The notes: a model not told the origin generated them from the letters alone. Numbered from the stretch's first letter, positions 7,115 to 15,089 are shown. The stretch: DNA of 23,705 nt from JAZKFT01 sp043760535 (GCA_043760535.1 JAYUOV010000322.1:1-23705), one strand, 5' to 3'. Numbers and translations: made by a program.

Positions 7115-9361
7115 ATGGAGCAAGCTTTACCCAATATAAAAAAATACAATCTTACCGAAGAGCAAGAAAAGAAAGAAATACTGCGGCATTACCGTGCCCT
7201 GCTTCGGGTACTAAAGCCTAAACTAAAACCCGGCGATAGAGAACTGGTACGCATCGCTTTTGAAATGGCGGTGGAAGCACATAAAACCATGCGCCGAAAA
7301 AGTGGTGAACCTTATATTTTGCATCCACTTTCTGTAGCCATGATTTGTGTAGAAGAAATAGGTCTTGGCGTACGCAGTTGTATATGCGCCCTAATGCACG
7401 ATACCGTGGAAGACACCGATATAACACTAGAAGATGTGCAACGGGAATTTGGCCTGGAAATTACCAAAATTGTAGATGGCCTTACCAAAATCAGTAATGT
7501 AATAGATACCAACACATCGCAACAGGCAGAGAATTTTAAAAAAATACTGCTAACCCTTACAGACGACCCAAGAGTGATACTGATAAAGCTGGCCGACCGC
7601 CTACACAACATGCGTACCATGGACAGCATGAAGCGGGAAAAGCAGTTAAAAATTAGTAGCGAAACCGTGTATGTGTATGCTCCATTAGCCCACCGCATGG
7701 GGCTATATAATATTAAAACCGAGCTGGAAGACCTCTGCATGAAATACATGGAGCCGGAAGAGTATAAAAACATTGCCCAAAAGCTATCCGAAACCAAACG
7801 AGAACGCACCCGTTTTATTAATGAGTTTATTCGGCCCATTAAGGATAAACTATCAGGCGAAAACCTGCATTTTGAAATTTATGGACGGCCCAAAAGCATT
7901 CATAGCATTTGGAACAAAATGAAGAAAAAGAGTGTGGCGTTTGAGGAGGTGTACGACCTGTTTGCCATACGTGTAATACTAGATTCATCTGCCGAAACAG
8001 AGAAGGCAGATTGCTGGAAGGTGTATAGCATTGTAACCGAAGAATATAAGCCTAGCCCCGAAAGATTACGCGACTGGCTAAGCCACCCCAAAAGCAATGG
8101 ATACGAAGCATTGCACACCACAGTTATGGGGCCACAGGGCCGCTGGGTAGAAGTGCAAGTTCGTACCAAACGCATGAACGAAATAGCCGAAAAAGGATTA
8201 GCAGCCCACTGGAAGTATAAAGAAGAAACCAACGAAGAAGATCGCTTTGATAAATGGTTTCATCAGATAAGGGATGTACTTAATAATCAGGATGCGGATG
8301 GTGTAGATTTTCTGAACGATTTTAAGACTAGTTTTTTAGCCGAAGAAATATATGTTTATACGCCTAAAGGCGATGTAAAAATGCTACCCACCGGCAGTAC
8401 TGCACTAGACTTTGCCTTTGCCATACATACTGCTATTGGCAGCAAAACCATTGGTGCCAAAGTGAACCACAAACTAGTACCCATTAGCCACAAACTACGC
8501 AGCGGCGACCAGATAGAAATTATTACCAGCAACAAGCAAAAACCCAACTCCGACTGGCTTAACTTAGTAATTACCGCAAAGGCCAAAACCAAAATAAAAG
8601 ATGCCTTAAAAGATAGCAAACGGAAGGTGGCCGAAGATGGAAAATACAACCTGCAACGCAAAATTGAAACCATAGGCGGGGCATTTAGCCAAGGCAATAT
8701 AGAAGAAGTAATGAACCACTATCGCCAATCTTCGCCGCTGGATATGTATTATAATATTGCTATCGGCGCTCTAGATCTTAAAGATCTGAAAGAGTTTAAA
8801 ACATACGGCGATCGGCTGGAATCGCCAAAGGCGGAAAAGAAAATTCAGGAGCTGAAAATAGACAATGCCGAGCAGCGACCCCTGCCTGTAAAAGATACCG
8901 AATTGATTATTTTTGGCGAAAGCAGCGACAAGATTATGTACACCCTGGCCAACTGCTGCAAGCCCATACCTGGCGATACTGTTTTTGGTTTTGTAACCAC
9001 CGGAGAAGGGCTTAAAATACACCGTACCAACTGCCCCAATGCAGCCCAGCTTATGGCCAATTACGGCCATAGAGTAGTTAAAACTAAGTGGGCTAAAAAC
9101 AAGGAAATATCGTTCCTTACCGGCATTAAAATTGTGGGGTTGGATGATGTGGGTGTTATTAATAAAATAACCAATATTATTAGCGGTGAGCTGCGTATTA
9201 ATATCAATGCATTAACCATAGAGAGTGGCGAAGGCTTATTTGAAGGCATTATAAAAATATATGTGCATGATAAAGAAGAGCTGGATATACTTGTAAACCG
9301 ACTGAAGGAATTACCAGGCATAGAAACCGTAGATAGGTTTGAACCCGAGGAAAATAAGTGA
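7115..9361 (+). CDS. spoT: Bifunctional (p)ppGpp synthetase/hydrolase (Rel/SpoT)
   Basis: This long RSH enzyme makes and degrades the stringent-response alarmone (p)ppGpp. In the 748-residue protein the HD hydrolase domain is about 45-195, with metal-binding His70, the H95-D96 pair in LMHDTVEDTD, and LADRLHNMRTM. The synthetase domain is about 240-350, with GRPKSIHSIWNKMKKK, YDLFAIRVIL and a C-terminal EVQVRT. The TGS domain is about 411-471 (EEIYVYTPKGDVKMLPTGST). The zinc-finger/RIS region has Cys613-Cys614 in NCCKPIPGD and Cys640, and the ACT domain is about 667-742. Because the hydrolase residues are intact, it should be bifunctional rather than a RelA-type synthetase. Most Bacteroidota have one such enzyme plus at times a second. 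It stands alone between repeat copies B and D; copy D abuts the stop codon. Confidence 0.96.
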   Translation: MEQALPNIKKYNLTEEQEKKEILRHYRALLRVLKPKLKPGDRELVRIAFEMAVEAHKTMRRKSGEPYILHPLSVAMICVEEIGLGVRSCICALMHDTVEDTDITLEDVQREFGLEITKIVDGLTKISNVIDTNTSQQAENFKKILLTLTDDPRVILIKLADRLHNMRTMDSMKREKQLKISSETVYVYAPLAHRMGLYNIKTELEDLCMKYMEPEEYKNIAQKLSETKRERTRFINEFIRPIKDKLSGENLHFEIYGRPKSIHSIWNKMKKKSVAFEEVYDLFAIRVILDSSAETEKADCWKVYSIVTEEYKPSPERLRDWLSHPKSNGYEALHTTVMGPQGRWVEVQVRTKRMNEIAEKGLAAHWKYKEETNEEDRFDKWFHQIRDVLNNQDADGVDFLNDFKTSFLAEEIYVYTPKGDVKMLPTGSTALDFAFAIHTAIGSKTIGAKVNHKLVPISHKLRSGDQIEIITSNKQKPNSDWLNLVITAKAKTKIKDALKDSKRKVAEDGKYNLQRKIETIGGAFSQGNIEEVMNHYRQSSPLDMYYNIAIGALDLKDLKEFKTYGDRLESPKAEKKIQELKIDNAEQRPLPVKDTELIIFGESSDKIMYTLANCCKPIPGDTVFGFVTTGEGLKIHRTNCPNAAQLMANYGHRVVKTKWAKNKEISFLTGIKIVGLDDVGVINKITNIISGELRININALTIESGEGLFEGIIKIYVHDKEELDILVNRLKELPGIETVDRFEPEENK

Positions 9362-9430
9362 GGCTGTTATTAAATGGCTTTTTAGACAGCGAATAACAAA
9401 CAGTTTCAGTTCTCGGGGGGGGGTAGGGTT
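9362..9430 (+). repeat. Dispersed intergenic repeat, partial copy D with a 9-G tract
   Basis: From just after the rel/spoT stop the sequence matches the 3' half of copy A: GGCTTttTAGA, GCGAATAA, then TTTCAGTTCTC in the same order and spacing. Instead of the TGGGTAAGG that follows in copy A, it runs into nine consecutive G's at 9415-9423 and then TAGGG. The 5' half of the element is missing. Confidence 0.6.
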
Positions 9431-9508
9431 TTTTTATTTACAAAGTTTAGAAGATCAACAATTTTAAATACACCCGCTGCCTGTTACAATACTCTTTTAA
9501 AAAACAAA

Positions 9509-9538
9509 TTGTATGGTACTGCCCAATCGTTACTTTTA
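9509..9538 (+). promoter_or_regulatory. Probable promoter of fabH
   Basis: TTG at 9509-9511, 19 nt, then TACTTTTA at 9531-9538 fits the promoter architecture seen elsewhere in the window. Its position argues that the TTG at 9509 is a -33 element, not a start codon, and that translation begins at ATG 9560. Confidence 0.55.
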
Positions 9539-9559
9539 GCAGCTAAAAAAACGAAAGCT

Positions 9560-10609
9560 ATGCCTAGTTCTATCATTGCCGGTATAGGCATGTATGTGCC
9601 TGCCAATGTAGTTACCAATAACGATATGCTGGAATTTATGGAAACCAGCGACGAGTGGATACAGGAACGTACTGGCATAAAAGAGCGCCGGTATGCACAC
9701 CGTACAGAAGAAACCACCACTACAATGGCTGTAGCAGCTGCCACCATAGCCATAGAGCGGGCAGGCATTACGCCACAGGATATTGATTTTATTGTGTTTG
9801 CCACCCTTAGCCCCGACTACTATTTTCCCGGCTGTGGGGTGTTGGTACAGCGAGCCATGAAGATGAAAGAAATTGGTGCATTAGACATACGCAACCAATG
9901 CAGCGGTTTTGTGTATGCTCTTAGTGTGGCCGACCAGTTTATAAAAACAGGTATGTATAAAAACATATTGGTGATAGGGTCTGAAAAACATTCCTTTGGT
10001 TTGGATTACAGCACCAGAGGCAGAAATATTTCTGTAATTTTTGGTGATGGGGCGGGTGCCGTAGTGCTGCAACCTACCGAAGATGTAGGCCGCGGCATAC
10101 TAAGTACCCACCTGCACAGCGATGGCAAAAGTGCCGAAATACTGGCCATGTATAACCCCGGCACCCATGCTAACCATTGGGTAAATGAATCCGTAGCCGA
10201 TTTTGATAATGCCGAACGTGGCGAAATGTTTATGAGCCATTCTATGATAAACAAAGCTCAAAATTTCCCTTACATGGATGGGCAAAGTGTATTTAAAAAA
10301 GCAGTGATAAAATTTCCCGAAGTAATTATGGAAGCCTTACAGGCAAACGGGTTGGAAACAACCGACATTAATATGCTGATACCACACCAGGCCAACCTAC
10401 GCATTAGCCAATATGTGCAGCACAAGCTAAAACTAACCGACGAACAGGTGTATAATAACATTATGCACTATGGTAACACAACTGCCGCATCGGTACCCAT
10501 AGCATTATGCGAAGCATGGGAGCAAGGTAAAATAAAGCAGGGCGATTTAGTATGCCTTGCAGCATTCGGCAGCGGTTTTACCTGGGCAAGTGCTTTAATG
10601 AGGTGGTAA
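9560..10609 (+). CDS. fabH: 3-oxoacyl-ACP synthase III (FabH-type ketosynthase)
   Basis: FabH-type thiolase-fold enzymes condense an acyl-CoA primer with malonyl-ACP to start fatty-acid synthesis. The 349-residue protein carries the full catalytic triad: Cys114 in DIRNQCSGFVYAL, His276 in IPHQANLRI and Asn306 in HYGNTTAASVP. The oxyanion/dimer motifs FGDGAGAVVL and the terminal AFGSGFTWAS are also present. It is somewhat longer than E. coli FabH (317), mainly from an insertion around residues 200-245; paralogues with such insertions can use different primers, so initiation of bulk fatty acids is likely but not proven. I start it at ATG 9560 (MPSSIIAGIGMYVP) because a promoter sits inside the longer TTG-initiated frame. 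The gene stands alone, without plsX or rpmF next to it. Confidence 0.92.
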   Translation: MPSSIIAGIGMYVPANVVTNNDMLEFMETSDEWIQERTGIKERRYAHRTEETTTTMAVAAATIAIERAGITPQDIDFIVFATLSPDYYFPGCGVLVQRAMKMKEIGALDIRNQCSGFVYALSVADQFIKTGMYKNILVIGSEKHSFGLDYSTRGRNISVIFGDGAGAVVLQPTEDVGRGILSTHLHSDGKSAEILAMYNPGTHANHWVNESVADFDNAERGEMFMSHSMINKAQNFPYMDGQSVFKKAVIKFPEVIMEALQANGLETTDINMLIPHQANLRISQYVQHKLKLTDEQVYNNIMHYGNTTAASVPIALCEAWEQGKIKQGDLVCLAAFGSGFTWASALMRW

Positions 10610-10613
10610 AAAT

Positions 10614-10634
10614 GTGAGTGGTGAGACGTGAGTG
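10614..10634. repeat. GTGAGTGG-type short repeat
   Basis: GTGAGTGGTGAG followed by ACGTGAGTG lies four bases past the fabH stop. The same short unit occurs in the insertion inside ligA (18315-18356), so this is a second site of one simple-repeat family. Confidence 0.6.
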
Positions 10635-10688
10635 AAAAGACTTCCGAAGCTAAAACTCAATATTCAATAAAGCATCTCCGCCGAGTGT

Positions 10689-10733
10689 CCTCCGCTGGCG
10701 GAGGTGGCAGGTTCTTGCCTGACGGAGGTGGAT
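10689..10733. terminator. GC-rich hairpin between convergent fabH and OMP genes
   Basis: CCTCCGC at 10689-10695 pairs perfectly with GCGGAGG at 10698-10704, followed by TGGCAGG, TTCT, TGCC and another CGGAGGTGG. It lacks a U-tract on either strand but sits between convergent genes, so it may help end both transcripts. The GGCGGAGGTGG wording suggests a mobile or amplified palindrome; only one clear copy is in this window. Confidence 0.4.
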
Positions 10734-10750
10734 AACATAGCTGGTAAACC

Positions 10751-11326
10751 TTAAAAATTAATCCCCATCCGCACTGCAATTCTGCGGTAGTAATACTCGT
10801 AGAAATTAGTTGTTTTGCCAAAGCCGGGAATTCCGGTGGAACTTGTTTGCTCCACCCTGATTTCTTTATAACTGAAACCTGCACTCATTACAAAAGCCGT
10901 TTGGTTTTTAAAAGACACTTTATAGCCAACGCCAAATTCGCCACAAAAGGCAGGCTCGTAGTTGGTTTGTGTTTCGAATAAGCTGCCAGTAAATTGTGTG
11001 CCGCCACTTTCCCACGGAAAATTAACACCGGCATTAGTATAAACAAATGGCTTGTATTTTTTATTTGTAAAACAACGGCGCACATCTGCAATCAGGGGAA
11101 TGCTTCTTACACCGTACCAATCTATACCGGTACCAATACCAAAGTTCCAGCTTTTATACCGTACCCCATTTGTGGTTTGCATGGCCATGCCTTCGCCAGT
11201 ACCGCCTGCCATAATACCCAAGGTATTAATGCTGCTAAAATGTACTTTCTCTTTTTGGGCGGATGATTGTGCAGCTACATGCAACAAGAAAAAAGATGCG
11301 GTAATAAGGGAAAGCAGTTGTTTCAT
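10751..11326 (-). CDS. Small outer-membrane beta-barrel-like secreted protein
   Basis: The 191-residue protein starts with a Sec signal peptide (MKQLLSLITASFFLLHVAAQ) with likely cleavage after the Ala/Gln-rich segment. The mature part consists of alternating hydrophobic/polar strands rich in aromatic residues and glycine, such as YKSWNFGIGTGIDWYG, FCGEFGVGYKVSF, TAFVMSAGFSYKEI and the final YYRRIAVRMGINF. This is the look of an eight-stranded PorT/OmpX-like barrel, but I do not assign a named family. It is the last gene of the sigma / anti-sigma-like / lipoprotein series and follows the lipoprotein gene by 86 bp, with a possible promoter of its own. Its role is unknown. Confidence 0.65.
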   Translation of the reverse strand: MKQLLSLITASFFLLHVAAQSSAQKEKVHFSSINTLGIMAGGTGEGMAMQTTNGVRYKSWNFGIGTGIDWYGVRSIPLIADVRRCFTNKKYKPFVYTNAGVNFPWESGGTQFTGSLFETQTNYEPAFCGEFGVGYKVSFKNQTAFVMSAGFSYKEIRVEQTSSTGIPGFGKTTNFYEYYYRRIAVRMGINF

Positions 11327-11360
11327 GATAAATGATATTGGTACAAGAAGAATTAAAAAG

Positions 11361-11387
11361 TGTAACCGTCATTGGCAGGGTTCCAAA
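11361..11387 (-). promoter_or_regulatory. Possible promoter of the small OMP gene
   Basis: On the minus strand TTTG (11387-11384), 19 nt, then TACACTTT (from 11364) gives the usual spacing with an imperfect -7 box. It would place the start of transcription about 25 bp before ATG 11326. Confidence 0.35.
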
Positions 11388-11412
11388 TTCCCCCACCGTG
11401 GGCCAGGGCGCT

Positions 11413-12678
11413 TTACCGCAACCCAATTTTACTCAATAATTTTATGTCGTTAATATTACTATAATCGTATTGGTAGAGCCCGTCTGCTGCACTTACAATG
11501 GCAATTCCGCCAAGGCAGATAACGTCGTAAGGTTCAGGAAGCATTATTGTTTTATGCAATTTAATATCCATCACATTGGCAGCATCAAAACATTTAAGTC
11601 CATCTTTTCCATCGCAGATAAAAAGCCAGTTGCCATCTTTACTTAACCCTGCCGGGCTGGTAAGCATATACGTTTTTAATAACGTGGGCGATAAAACATT
11701 TTGCACATTCAACACATCTAACTGACTGGTAAAGCCGCCGCAAAAACTGCCACCACGCAGGGTTACAAAGGCATAGATGCTATCTGCAATTACAGGGTCG
11801 CAACGGCGGGCATGGCTAAAGCTACTTTGTCTTACCGGTGCAGCAGGGTTGGCAACACTAAATATTTGCATACCAGTAGTGGACCCAATAAACAGGTTGC
11901 CCTGAAATGGATAAATCGTTTCTATACCCCAACCCAAGTTTACGGTTCCGTTTAAAACAGGTAACTGTGGCTGGCTGATATTTACTGTATTAAGTGTACT
12001 GCTTGTAACGGTGTACAGGTAGTTGTTAAGTATTGCAAACCGTGCCATGCTGCCTCCCTGCCCTGTTGTATTGCCGGTGGTGCCGCTGTTCGTTAACGAA
12101 GTAAATGATTGCCTGGAGTCCATTGAAAACAACTTGTTCTGGCTAAAGAAATTTTGCTGTGGAGCGTTTACTTTTATGGTGGTGTCTTTGGCTATCCATT
12201 CGGTAATTACCCGGTTGGTATCTACCGAAAAATTGCCTACCCAACGCCTGTCGGGGAAAAGGTTTACGATATGCTTTTTAAGCACCACATTCATCGGGTC
12301 GGTAATATCTATCGCCATCATATCGGTGTAGCAATCGGCATACAGTGTATTGCCTTTTACAGCCATGTCTTCGCAGCCGGGTATTTTTATATAGGCCTTA
12401 TTTACTGGGTTGGCCGGGTTGGTATTGTCTATAATGTGGATGCCCTGTAATTTTTCTGCCAGAAAAATATAGTTGCCAATAATGTACATTTTGCCAGGCT
12501 CTGTTACCGGTGTAGGCACATCGCTTTTTATGGCTGCACGTACTTGCGCTGTGGTTTTATATACGGGTGTGTACATGGTGTAACGCTGGTAGCCACTATC
12601 TTTTAAGCAGCCGGTAAGCAGCATTGTAGTCAGAACTATTGCTGTAGCACCAAAGGCTTTTACTTGTAATCTTTTCAT
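11413..12678 (-). CDS. LVIVD-repeat (beta-propeller) lipoprotein
   Basis: The 421-residue protein starts with a lipoprotein signal peptide whose lipobox ends LLTGC, with the lipidated Cys at 24. The rest is made of repeated units of the form 'IIGNYIFLAEKLQGIHIID - NPANPV' and 'VKGNTLYADCYTDMMAIDI - DPMNVV', continuing at LFIGSTTGMQIFSV-NPAAPV, LFICDGKDGLKCFDA and ICLGGIAIVSAADGLYQYDY. This is the LVIVD-type repeat, which folds as a beta-propeller. The residues after Cys24 are LKDSG; an Asp/Lys-containing start can act as a surface-export signal in some Bacteroidota, but this is uncertain. It lies 60 bp downstream of the barrel-bearing anti-sigma-like gene and is probably co-transcribed, suggesting a ligand-binding or sensing partner. 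The molecular function is not known. Confidence 0.75.
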   Translation of the reverse strand: MKRLQVKAFGATAIVLTTMLLTGCLKDSGYQRYTMYTPVYKTTAQVRAAIKSDVPTPVTEPGKMYIIGNYIFLAEKLQGIHIIDNTNPANPVNKAYIKIPGCEDMAVKGNTLYADCYTDMMAIDITDPMNVVLKKHIVNLFPDRRWVGNFSVDTNRVITEWIAKDTTIKVNAPQQNFFSQNKLFSMDSRQSFTSLTNSGTTGNTTGQGGSMARFAILNNYLYTVTSSTLNTVNISQPQLPVLNGTVNLGWGIETIYPFQGNLFIGSTTGMQIFSVANPAAPVRQSSFSHARRCDPVIADSIYAFVTLRGGSFCGGFTSQLDVLNVQNVLSPTLLKTYMLTSPAGLSKDGNWLFICDGKDGLKCFDAANVMDIKLHKTIMLPEPYDVICLGGIAIVSAADGLYQYDYSNINDIKLLSKIGLR

Positions 12679-12692
12679 GGTAACAGTTTTTT

Positions 12693-12710
12693 TTTGCCGC
12701 AGGCGGCAAA
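12693..12710 (-). promoter_or_regulatory. Hairpin in the leader of the lipoprotein gene
   Basis: TTTGCCGC and GCGGCAAA form a perfect 8-bp stem with a 2-nt loop, 14 bp upstream of the lipoprotein ATG. In the direction of transcription the hairpin is followed by an A-run, not a U-tract, so it does not look like a terminator. It could stabilise the mRNA end between the two genes or affect initiation. Confidence 0.4.
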
Positions 12711-12738
12711 GGATTAAAGAATGTAGAAAATGATTTTT

Positions 12739-14379
12739 TTAATGTTTACCAAGCGGTATGGCCACTCTAACTCCGGTAAGATGCCAGTGCAGGTATATTC
12801 CGATATCTATCTTATTTATGGGGGTAACAATGTATTGGTAAAAAGCTCCTAAACTGAGCCTTTTGCCAATTTTCCAATTAATGCCAAGTTGCATACCCAT
12901 AGTAAAATGATGTGTGGTTGTGGGCGAATAATAGTAAGCACTTTTTGTAGCATCGTGCAGCAGTTGTTTGGTAGCTATCTGCCAGTTGGCCATTAAGCCA
13001 CCACGAAGGCTGAATGGTTTTTTACCAGCAGGGTTAAGGGTGTATTGCAGCCCGGTTTGCAACCCAAGCTGGTGTATGGTATTGGTGTGGGTTAAGGTGT
13101 TTCCTGTGTAGTAAAAGCCAGGCACCAGGGCTTTGCTTCTGTCTGCAGTATTAGAGAATCCGGTATTATCAAAAATGCTGATAGCTGAATCTTTTTTGGC
13201 TCCGGTTTGCTGATGGTTGCTGAGGTAGCTGTATTGTACGGCAGCATACCATTGCCAGCGTTTCCCCATCTTTTGCAGCCTCTCTATGCCTACTGCATAA
13301 CTAAAGCCGGGTGTTGCTCTCTGTGCACTGTTATTACTAATATTTCCGCCCGGAGTTACAATCATACTGTTTGCCCGAGCAGCATTCTCCAGGCTTTTAT
13401 TCATACTGCCAAACAAGGCAGACTTTGTATTACTCATTGCTGCCGATGCAAAAAACTGCCAGCTTACCTGCATTGCTTTTTTATCTGGAGCCGGTACTTG
13501 CGGGGGATTATCAGCCGCAGGAACCGCATTTGAAACGGTATCTGTATTGCTGGTATTTTTAGTTGCTTCCAGGTTTATTTCAGGGTTTTCAGGTAAAGTA
13601 GTTGCAGCAGAATCTTTTGTTTGCAATGTTTCCTTACTTGATCCTTCTATGGGCTTAGTTATGGTTGATTGTAACATAGCATCTTCTCCCTCTTTAACCA
13701 AGCGATGGCGCTCTTCGCCCTTGTAGGTTGTGTTCTCATTCTCCTTATTTCTTGCTATTGCTTTTTTTGTTATTTCAGAATTATCGTTGCCGGTTTGCAA
13801 CACCGATTTGGTGCCTGTATCCGTGTTGTTTGTATTTTGTATAGCCTTGTTGCTGTTCTCAAAAACCTTACTGCTATTTTGCAGTTCCCTATTGCTGTTC
13901 ACTTTGGCCAAATAGCTTTTTACTTTTGGTTTGTTATTCGATTTCGAAACCTCGTTGCTGCTTACTGCCACCTTATTATTTGTTTCAGAAACATCTTTGA
14001 TTTTTACAGTGGCCTTATTCGTTTTTTCATTAGCCGGCTTTGCGTTTTCAGCTACAATAGCCGATAAAGCCGGTGAGGTTGTATTCTTTTTATTTAAAGT
14101 AACATCCTTTACCTGTGTAAAACTATCTGTTGGCTGCGGTGCCTGCAATGTTACTGGCAGGGTGTTTTCGGCCATGGAAGTGGTTTTATTTCCGCCAACG
14201 GCGTACCATATACCACCGCTAATCAGCAGGCCCAATGGCAGCCACCACCAAAATGCAAACCTGCGTTTCCGTTTCTCTTCGGGCAGGGCAGCTTCCACCT
14301 GCTTCCACACCTGTGGGCGGGGGCTTATGCGAAAGTCTTGCACCCTTTCCTGCATCTCTTTTTCAAATTCACCTGGCAT
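12739..14379 (-). CDS. Anti-sigma-like protein: TM anchor, long linker, outer-membrane barrel
   Basis: The 546-residue protein has three parts. Residues 1-41 are cytoplasmic and charged, with PRPQVWKQVEAALPEEKRKRR, the kind of N-terminus found in proteins encoded after ECF sigma factors in Bacteroidota. A single membrane helix spans about 42-62 (FAFWWWLPLGLLISGGIWYA). Residues 65-304 form a low-complexity, Asn/Thr/Lys/Glu-rich linker. Residues 305-546 alternate like beta-barrel strands (WYAAVQYSYL, LGLQTGLQYTL, FSLRGGLMANW, FTMGMQLGINWKI, LSLGAFYQYIV, LTGVRVAIPLG). The ATG at 14379 lies inside the sigma gene, an 11-bp overlap, implying coupled translation. The inferred role is control of the sigma factor by an outer-membrane event; no canonical zinc anti-sigma motif is visible, so the anti-sigma function is by context. 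Confidence 0.7.
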   Translation of the reverse strand: MPGEFEKEMQERVQDFRISPRPQVWKQVEAALPEEKRKRRFAFWWWLPLGLLISGGIWYAVGGNKTTSMAENTLPVTLQAPQPTDSFTQVKDVTLNKKNTTSPALSAIVAENAKPANEKTNKATVKIKDVSETNNKVAVSSNEVSKSNNKPKVKSYLAKVNSNRELQNSSKVFENSNKAIQNTNNTDTGTKSVLQTGNDNSEITKKAIARNKENENTTYKGEERHRLVKEGEDAMLQSTITKPIEGSSKETLQTKDSAATTLPENPEINLEATKNTSNTDTVSNAVPAADNPPQVPAPDKKAMQVSWQFFASAAMSNTKSALFGSMNKSLENAARANSMIVTPGGNISNNSAQRATPGFSYAVGIERLQKMGKRWQWYAAVQYSYLSNHQQTGAKKDSAISIFDNTGFSNTADRSKALVPGFYYTGNTLTHTNTIHQLGLQTGLQYTLNPAGKKPFSLRGGLMANWQIATKQLLHDATKSAYYYSPTTTHHFTMGMQLGINWKIGKRLSLGAFYQYIVTPINKIDIGIYLHWHLTGVRVAIPLGKH

Positions 14380-14926
14380 ACGACTGAGGTATTGAGGATG
14401 AAGAAATATTGTTTAATTTTTTTACCAGTACCGCCCTTGCCCTGCTATACTGGCTGCGGCTTGTTTGTTCGCTAATGCCGAGCAGCTCACTGGTTTCTAT
14501 ATGGTTAAAACCTTCAATAGCCACAAGGTTAAACACTGTTTGATAACCCGCAGGTAATTCCCGAATCAATTCCACCAGGTCTTTTGTATCTAATAGAATG
14601 GCTGGGTTTTCGTCGCTTACCGGGTGCATGGGCAGTTGTTCGTAGGCCATTTCGTTTCGGTAGCGGCTGTGCTTTTTTAAATAATCTATAGAGCTGTGTA
14701 CCATTATGCGCCGAATCCAGGCACCCAATTCGCCTTGCTGTTTGTACTGTTGCAAATGGGTAAATACTTTTATAAAGCCTTCCTGTAGCACATCTTCGGC
14801 ATCGGTCAGGCTTTTGGTATAGCGGTAGCATACGCCCAGCATCACATCGGCATACGTATTGTACAAATGCTTTTGTGCCGCACGGTTATTTTTCAAACAT
14901 TCATGTATCAGGGTTTTGCTATCCAT
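14369..14926 (-). CDS. ECF-type RNA polymerase sigma factor
   Basis: This 185-residue sigma-70 family protein has region 2 at about 15-88 (AQKHLYNTYADVMLGVCYRY, then DAEDVLQEGFIKVF for core binding and -10 recognition, and GAWIRRIMVHSSIDYLKK). Region 4 is at about 125-180 (ELPAGYQTVFNLVAIEGFNH, then SELLGISEQTSRSQYSRARA, the helix-turn-helix). The start is ATG 14926 (MDSKTLIHECLKNNRAAQ), the usual family start; an ATG 13 codons upstream would overlap the -7 promoter box. It is the first gene of the minus-strand cluster, overlapping the anti-sigma-like gene by 11 bp. Its targets probably include the cluster itself, but no second ECF-type promoter motif could be identified from one window. Confidence 0.9.
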   Translation of the reverse strand: MDSKTLIHECLKNNRAAQKHLYNTYADVMLGVCYRYTKSLTDAEDVLQEGFIKVFTHLQQYKQQGELGAWIRRIMVHSSIDYLKKHSRYRNEMAYEQLPMHPVSDENPAILLDTKDLVELIRELPAGYQTVFNLVAIEGFNHIETSELLGISEQTSRSQYSRARAVLVKKLNNISSSSIPQSYAR

Positions 14927-14934
14927 TGGCGTGT

Positions 14935-14965
14935 GCAATAGTATTTGACGGCAGCCGGATTGCAA
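14935..14965 (-). promoter_or_regulatory. Promoter of the sigma-factor gene, close to its start codon
   Basis: On the minus strand TTG (14965-14963), 19 nt, then TACTATTGC (14943-14935). The -7 box ends only 9 bp from ATG 14926, so the mRNA would have almost no leader. One base departs from TAnnTTTG. Confidence 0.45.
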
Positions 14966-15032
14966 TCATTGCATGGAGCGGAAATTTTATTTTTTGATTT
15001 TTGGGGCAGGGGCTTACGTGCAGGATTGGGCT

Positions 15033-15089
15033 GTGTACGGGCAGTACACTATTATCACACTTACACTCTTTTGCTTGTTGTACTGTACA
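15033..15089. promoter_or_regulatory. Two inverted repeats with TGTAC/GTACA half-sites
   Basis: GTGTAC (15033-15038) and GTACAC (15044-15049) form a perfect inverted repeat with a 5-nt spacer. TGTAC (15079-15083) and GTACA (15085-15089) form a second with a 1-nt spacer. A further CGTACA half-site occurs near 15143. They lie in the divergent region between the sigma gene and the Panacea gene and look like operator sites for one of them. Confidence 0.45.

Noticed and set aside
9509..9559. TTG start of fabH giving 17 extra residues
   Set aside because: The extension overlaps the predicted promoter and is not part of the FabH fold.
12687..12710. Rho-independent terminator between the anti-sigma-like and lipoprotein genes
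   Set aside because: In the direction of transcription the hairpin is followed by A's; the T-run lies on the wrong side for a minus-strand terminator.
13705..14395. Hydrophobic plus-strand frames opposite the anti-sigma-like gene
   Set aside because: They mirror the Asn/Lys/Thr-rich linker codons of the real gene, which give Phe/Leu/Val on the other strand; no independent support.
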